From contig JAJXZM010000246.1 of NCBI GenBank assembly GCA_021780055.1, positions 1 to 6,199 on the forward strand: a DNA stretch of 6,199 nt, read 5' to 3'. Positions 4,213 through 6,199 of the stretch are shown one piece after another (within the stretch, counting starts at the first letter, position 1; each line of letters opens with the position of its first letter). The notes below the pieces were generated by a model. It had not been told where the DNA came from. It saw only the letters and a list, made by a program, of their open reading frames with translations, and did no database searches. Origin of the DNA: Acidobacteriota bacterium. GTDB taxonomy: Bacteria; Acidobacteriota; Terriglobia; UBA7540. The translations under genes and the position numbers were made by a program.

Positions 4213-6199
4213 CTAGCCCGTGCTCTTCATGCCGAAGGCGATGCCGCCCACGGTGATCTGAAGCAAGCGGTGAAGCTCAGGCGAAGGCTGGCGCTCGCGG
4301 CGCCATTTTTCAAGGAAGCGTATCTGCAGGAAGTTGAGCGGGTCGACGTAAGGGTTGCGCAACCGGATGGATTCCTGCAGCACGGGCTGGTGTTCCAGCA
4401 GGTGTTTCGATTCGGTAATCTCCAGCACGCAGCGGACCGTGCGCTGGTACTCCTCTTCAATGCGGCTTGAAATCTGCCGGCGCAGGTTTGCATTGCGGCA
4501 CAGGGTATTGTAGCGGCGCGCGATGTAGAGGTCCGTCTTGGCCAGTGACGCTTCCGCGTTGTCAATGATGACGGCAAAGAAGGCCCAGTGACAGTACATG
4601 CGCCGCAGCACGTCGAGGCCATCGGGCAGGTGGCTGGCCAGGAATTTCTCGAGGCCATATCCCAGGCCGTACCAGGCGGGGATGAAATGGCGCGACTGAG
4701 TCCACGCAAACACCCACGGTATCGCGCGAAGCTGACCGATGTCCTGCGTGTTCGAGCGGCGGCTGGGGCGCGAACCCAGGCGGAGATTCTCAATCAGGTC
4801 AATGGGCGTTGCCTGGCGGAAGAATTCCACAAAGCCGGGCGTGTCATAAACCAGGTTGCGATAGAAATCGCGGCTGTCGGAGGCAATCTCCTGCGAGTAT
4901 TCCTCCCAGGCGGCAAAATGATTTTCGTGCGGCGGGTGTTTGGGAGCAAGCAGGTGCGTGTCCAGGACGGAAGTGACAAGCTGCTCCATGTTCCGCTCGG
5001 CGATCTCGAGGTTGGCGTACTTCAGCGAGATCACTTCGCCCTGCTCGGTGATGCGCATGCGGCCGCCGGGCGCCGCGTAAGGCTGTGCCTGGACGCTGCG
5101 GTGCGACTGCCCGCCGCCGCGGCCAATGGTCCCGCCCTTGCCGTGGAAAAGTCCGAGGCGAACCTTGTGCTTTTCGGCCACTTCCCACAACCGCTTCTGG
5201 GCGCGGAACAGGGCCCAGTTGGCGGCAAAATATCCGCCGTCCTTGACGGAATCGGAATAGCCCAACATCACTTCCTGGAAGTTGCTGCGAGAGCGGAGAA
5301 GCCGGCGGTAGAGGCGGTCCTTCAGGAGTTGCTCCAGAATGCCGGGCCCGGCTTCCAGATCGTCAACAGTTTCAAATAGCGGAATGGCGTCAAACGTGGA
5401 CTGCAATTCTCCGTCGGCACCTGTAGTGACCAGCCCGGCCTGCCAACCCAGCAGCACCACGTCCCAGATGTTGGCAGCGCCGCTGGTCATGCTGAGGATG
5501 TAGCGGTGCGTGGCGCGCGGGCCATTACGCACCTGAATCTGCCCGAGCGTCTCAAACTCGTTCAGTGTGCGCTGGCTGGCTTCCGACATCTTGATGCGGT
5601 GCGGCCGCCGGCCCAGCAAAGTCCGGATGGAACTGATGCGCTCCTCATCAGTTGTGTACGCCGACCCGGATTCTTTCAAAATTTCATCTGCCGCGGCGCG
5701 CACATGGGAAGAGTGTTGGCGGAAATCCAGGCTGACGGAGTGGAAGCCAAAAACGCGCACAGCCGTCAGCAACCGGCCGGGCTCCAGACGCGCCACACGC
5801 GGGCTGGGATGTTCCATCAGCAGCCGTTCAAGCGATTCCACGTCACGCTCGAATTCCTGCGCATCGGCGTATTCGCCGCCCGTCCTCTCCAGCGTACGCT
5901 CAAGCCGCCAGCGCATGATGCGGATCTTGCGACGGTAAACCTCGTTCTGCTGGTCAACACTTTCAAATATGCGCGTGGCGGGGAAGCGCTGCATGTCGCG
6001 CTGGATTTCAACGTTAACCTTTCGCTCCAACGCCGGACGCGAACAGGGGAATGAGACCACGCTGAGAAATTCGTCCAGCCGCCGGATGTAATAGTCCAGG
6101 ATGCTGCGGCGAAGGCGCTCGGCGGCGTTGAGGCTGGTTTCGGCCGTCACGTTGGGATTGCCGTCGCGGTCGGTCCCTACCCAGGAGCCAAACCGGATG
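4213..6199 (-). CDS. ppc: Phosphoenolpyruvate carboxylase, C-terminal 661 residues (5' end outside window)
   Basis: The enzyme carboxylates phosphoenolpyruvate with bicarbonate to oxaloacetate, feeding the TCA cycle. The frame stays open to the window edge. A GTG at 6150 could be mistaken for a start, but the 16 codons upstream encode IRFGSWVGTDRDGNPN, a core family motif, so the real start lies beyond the window; against the 883-residue E. coli enzyme, roughly the first 220 or more residues, including the catalytic-His segment, are missing. FHGKGGTIGRGGGQ (5107-5148) holds the catalytic His and essential Arg loop. GSRPSRR (4756-4776) and LRAIPWVFAWTQ follow, and the C-terminus is GMKSTG. Departures from the common form are GTDRDG for GGDRDG, Lys for Arg in FHGRGG, GGGQ for GGGP, and STG for the terminal NTG. 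The stop is TAG at 4213-4215. The PhzF-like gene follows downstream after 77 bp; no hairpin with a T run separates them. Confidence 0.97.
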   Translation of the reverse strand, partial: IRFGSWVGTDRDGNPNVTAETSLNAAERLRRSILDYYIRRLDEFLSVVSFPCSRPALERKVNVEIQRDMQRFPATRIFESVDQQNEVYRRKIRIMRWRLERTLERTGGEYADAQEFERDVESLERLLMEHPSPRVARLEPGRLLTAVRVFGFHSVSLDFRQHSSHVRAAADEILKESGSAYTTDEERISSIRTLLGRRPHRIKMSEASQRTLNEFETLGQIQVRNGPRATHRYILSMTSGAANIWDVVLLGWQAGLVTTGADGELQSTFDAIPLFETVDDLEAGPGILEQLLKDRLYRRLLRSRSNFQEVMLGYSDSVKDGGYFAANWALFRAQKRLWEVAEKHKVRLGLFHGKGGTIGRGGGQSHRSVQAQPYAAPGGRMRITEQGEVISLKYANLEIAERNMEQLVTSVLDTHLLAPKHPPHENHFAAWEEYSQEIASDSRDFYRNLVYDTPGFVEFFRQATPIDLIENLRLGSRPSRRSNTQDIGQLRAIPWVFAWTQSRHFIPAWYGLGYGLEKFLASHLPDGLDVLRRMYCHWAFFAVIIDNAEASLAKTDLYIARRYNTLCRNANLRRQISSRIEEEYQRTVRCVLEITESKHLLEHQPVLQESIRLRNPYVDPLNFLQIRFLEKWRRERQPSPELHRLLQITVGGIAFGMKSTG

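Noticed and set aside
4588..5379. 263-residue plus-strand reading frame opposite ppc
   Set aside because: It is antisense to well-supported PEP carboxylase motifs; long antisense frames are common in GC-rich genes, and the translation shows no recognisable domain.
6148..6150. GTG as the ppc start codon
   Set aside because: The codons upstream encode the conserved motif WVGTDRDGNPN in the same frame, so this GTG is an internal Val.

Overview
This 6.2-kb window looks like chromosomal housekeeping DNA from a GC-rich, non-enteric bacterium. The protein sequences, the short palindromic intergenic repeats (whose translation contains 'HPERSEGS') and the ilvB / small subunit / ilvC order suggest an environmental lineage such as Acidobacteriota. 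That placement is an inference from gene order and sequence style, not a demonstrated assignment. I see no mobile-element gene, RNA gene, CRISPR array or obvious defence or secondary-metabolite system.

Left half, plus strand: the 3' end of ilvB (acetolactate synthase catalytic subunit), a compact terminator-like hairpin, a candidate promoter with a perfect 15-bp palindrome in its spacer, a small ACT-domain gene (regulatory subunit of acetolactate synthase), a 77-bp palindromic repeat, ilvC (ketol-acid reductoisomerase), and a second copy of the repeat nested in a 130-bp inverted-repeat unit that begins directly after the ilvC stop codon. IlvB with its small subunit and then IlvC carry out the first two steps of valine, leucine and isoleucine synthesis. 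The cluster is broken by hairpins and repeats rather than tightly coupled, so the three genes may be expressed partly independently.

Middle, plus strand: proC (pyrroline-5-carboxylate reductase, last step of proline synthesis), with its own strong ribosome binding site. It converges on the minus-strand genes across only 51 bp, in which I see no convincing terminator.

Right half, minus strand: ppc (phosphoenolpyruvate carboxylase, 5' end beyond the window) followed 77 bp later by a PhzF-family isomerase/epimerase-like gene. PEP carboxylase replenishes oxaloacetate, which links it only loosely to the amino-acid genes. The substrate of the PhzF-like protein cannot be told from sequence.

No clearly new system is visible. 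The points most worth a second look are the unusual small subunit with a non-canonical C-terminal half, the insulated ilvB/small-subunit junction, the nested palindromic repeats around ilvC, and residue changes at functional sites in IlvC (cofactor loop) and PEP carboxylase (allosteric C-terminus).
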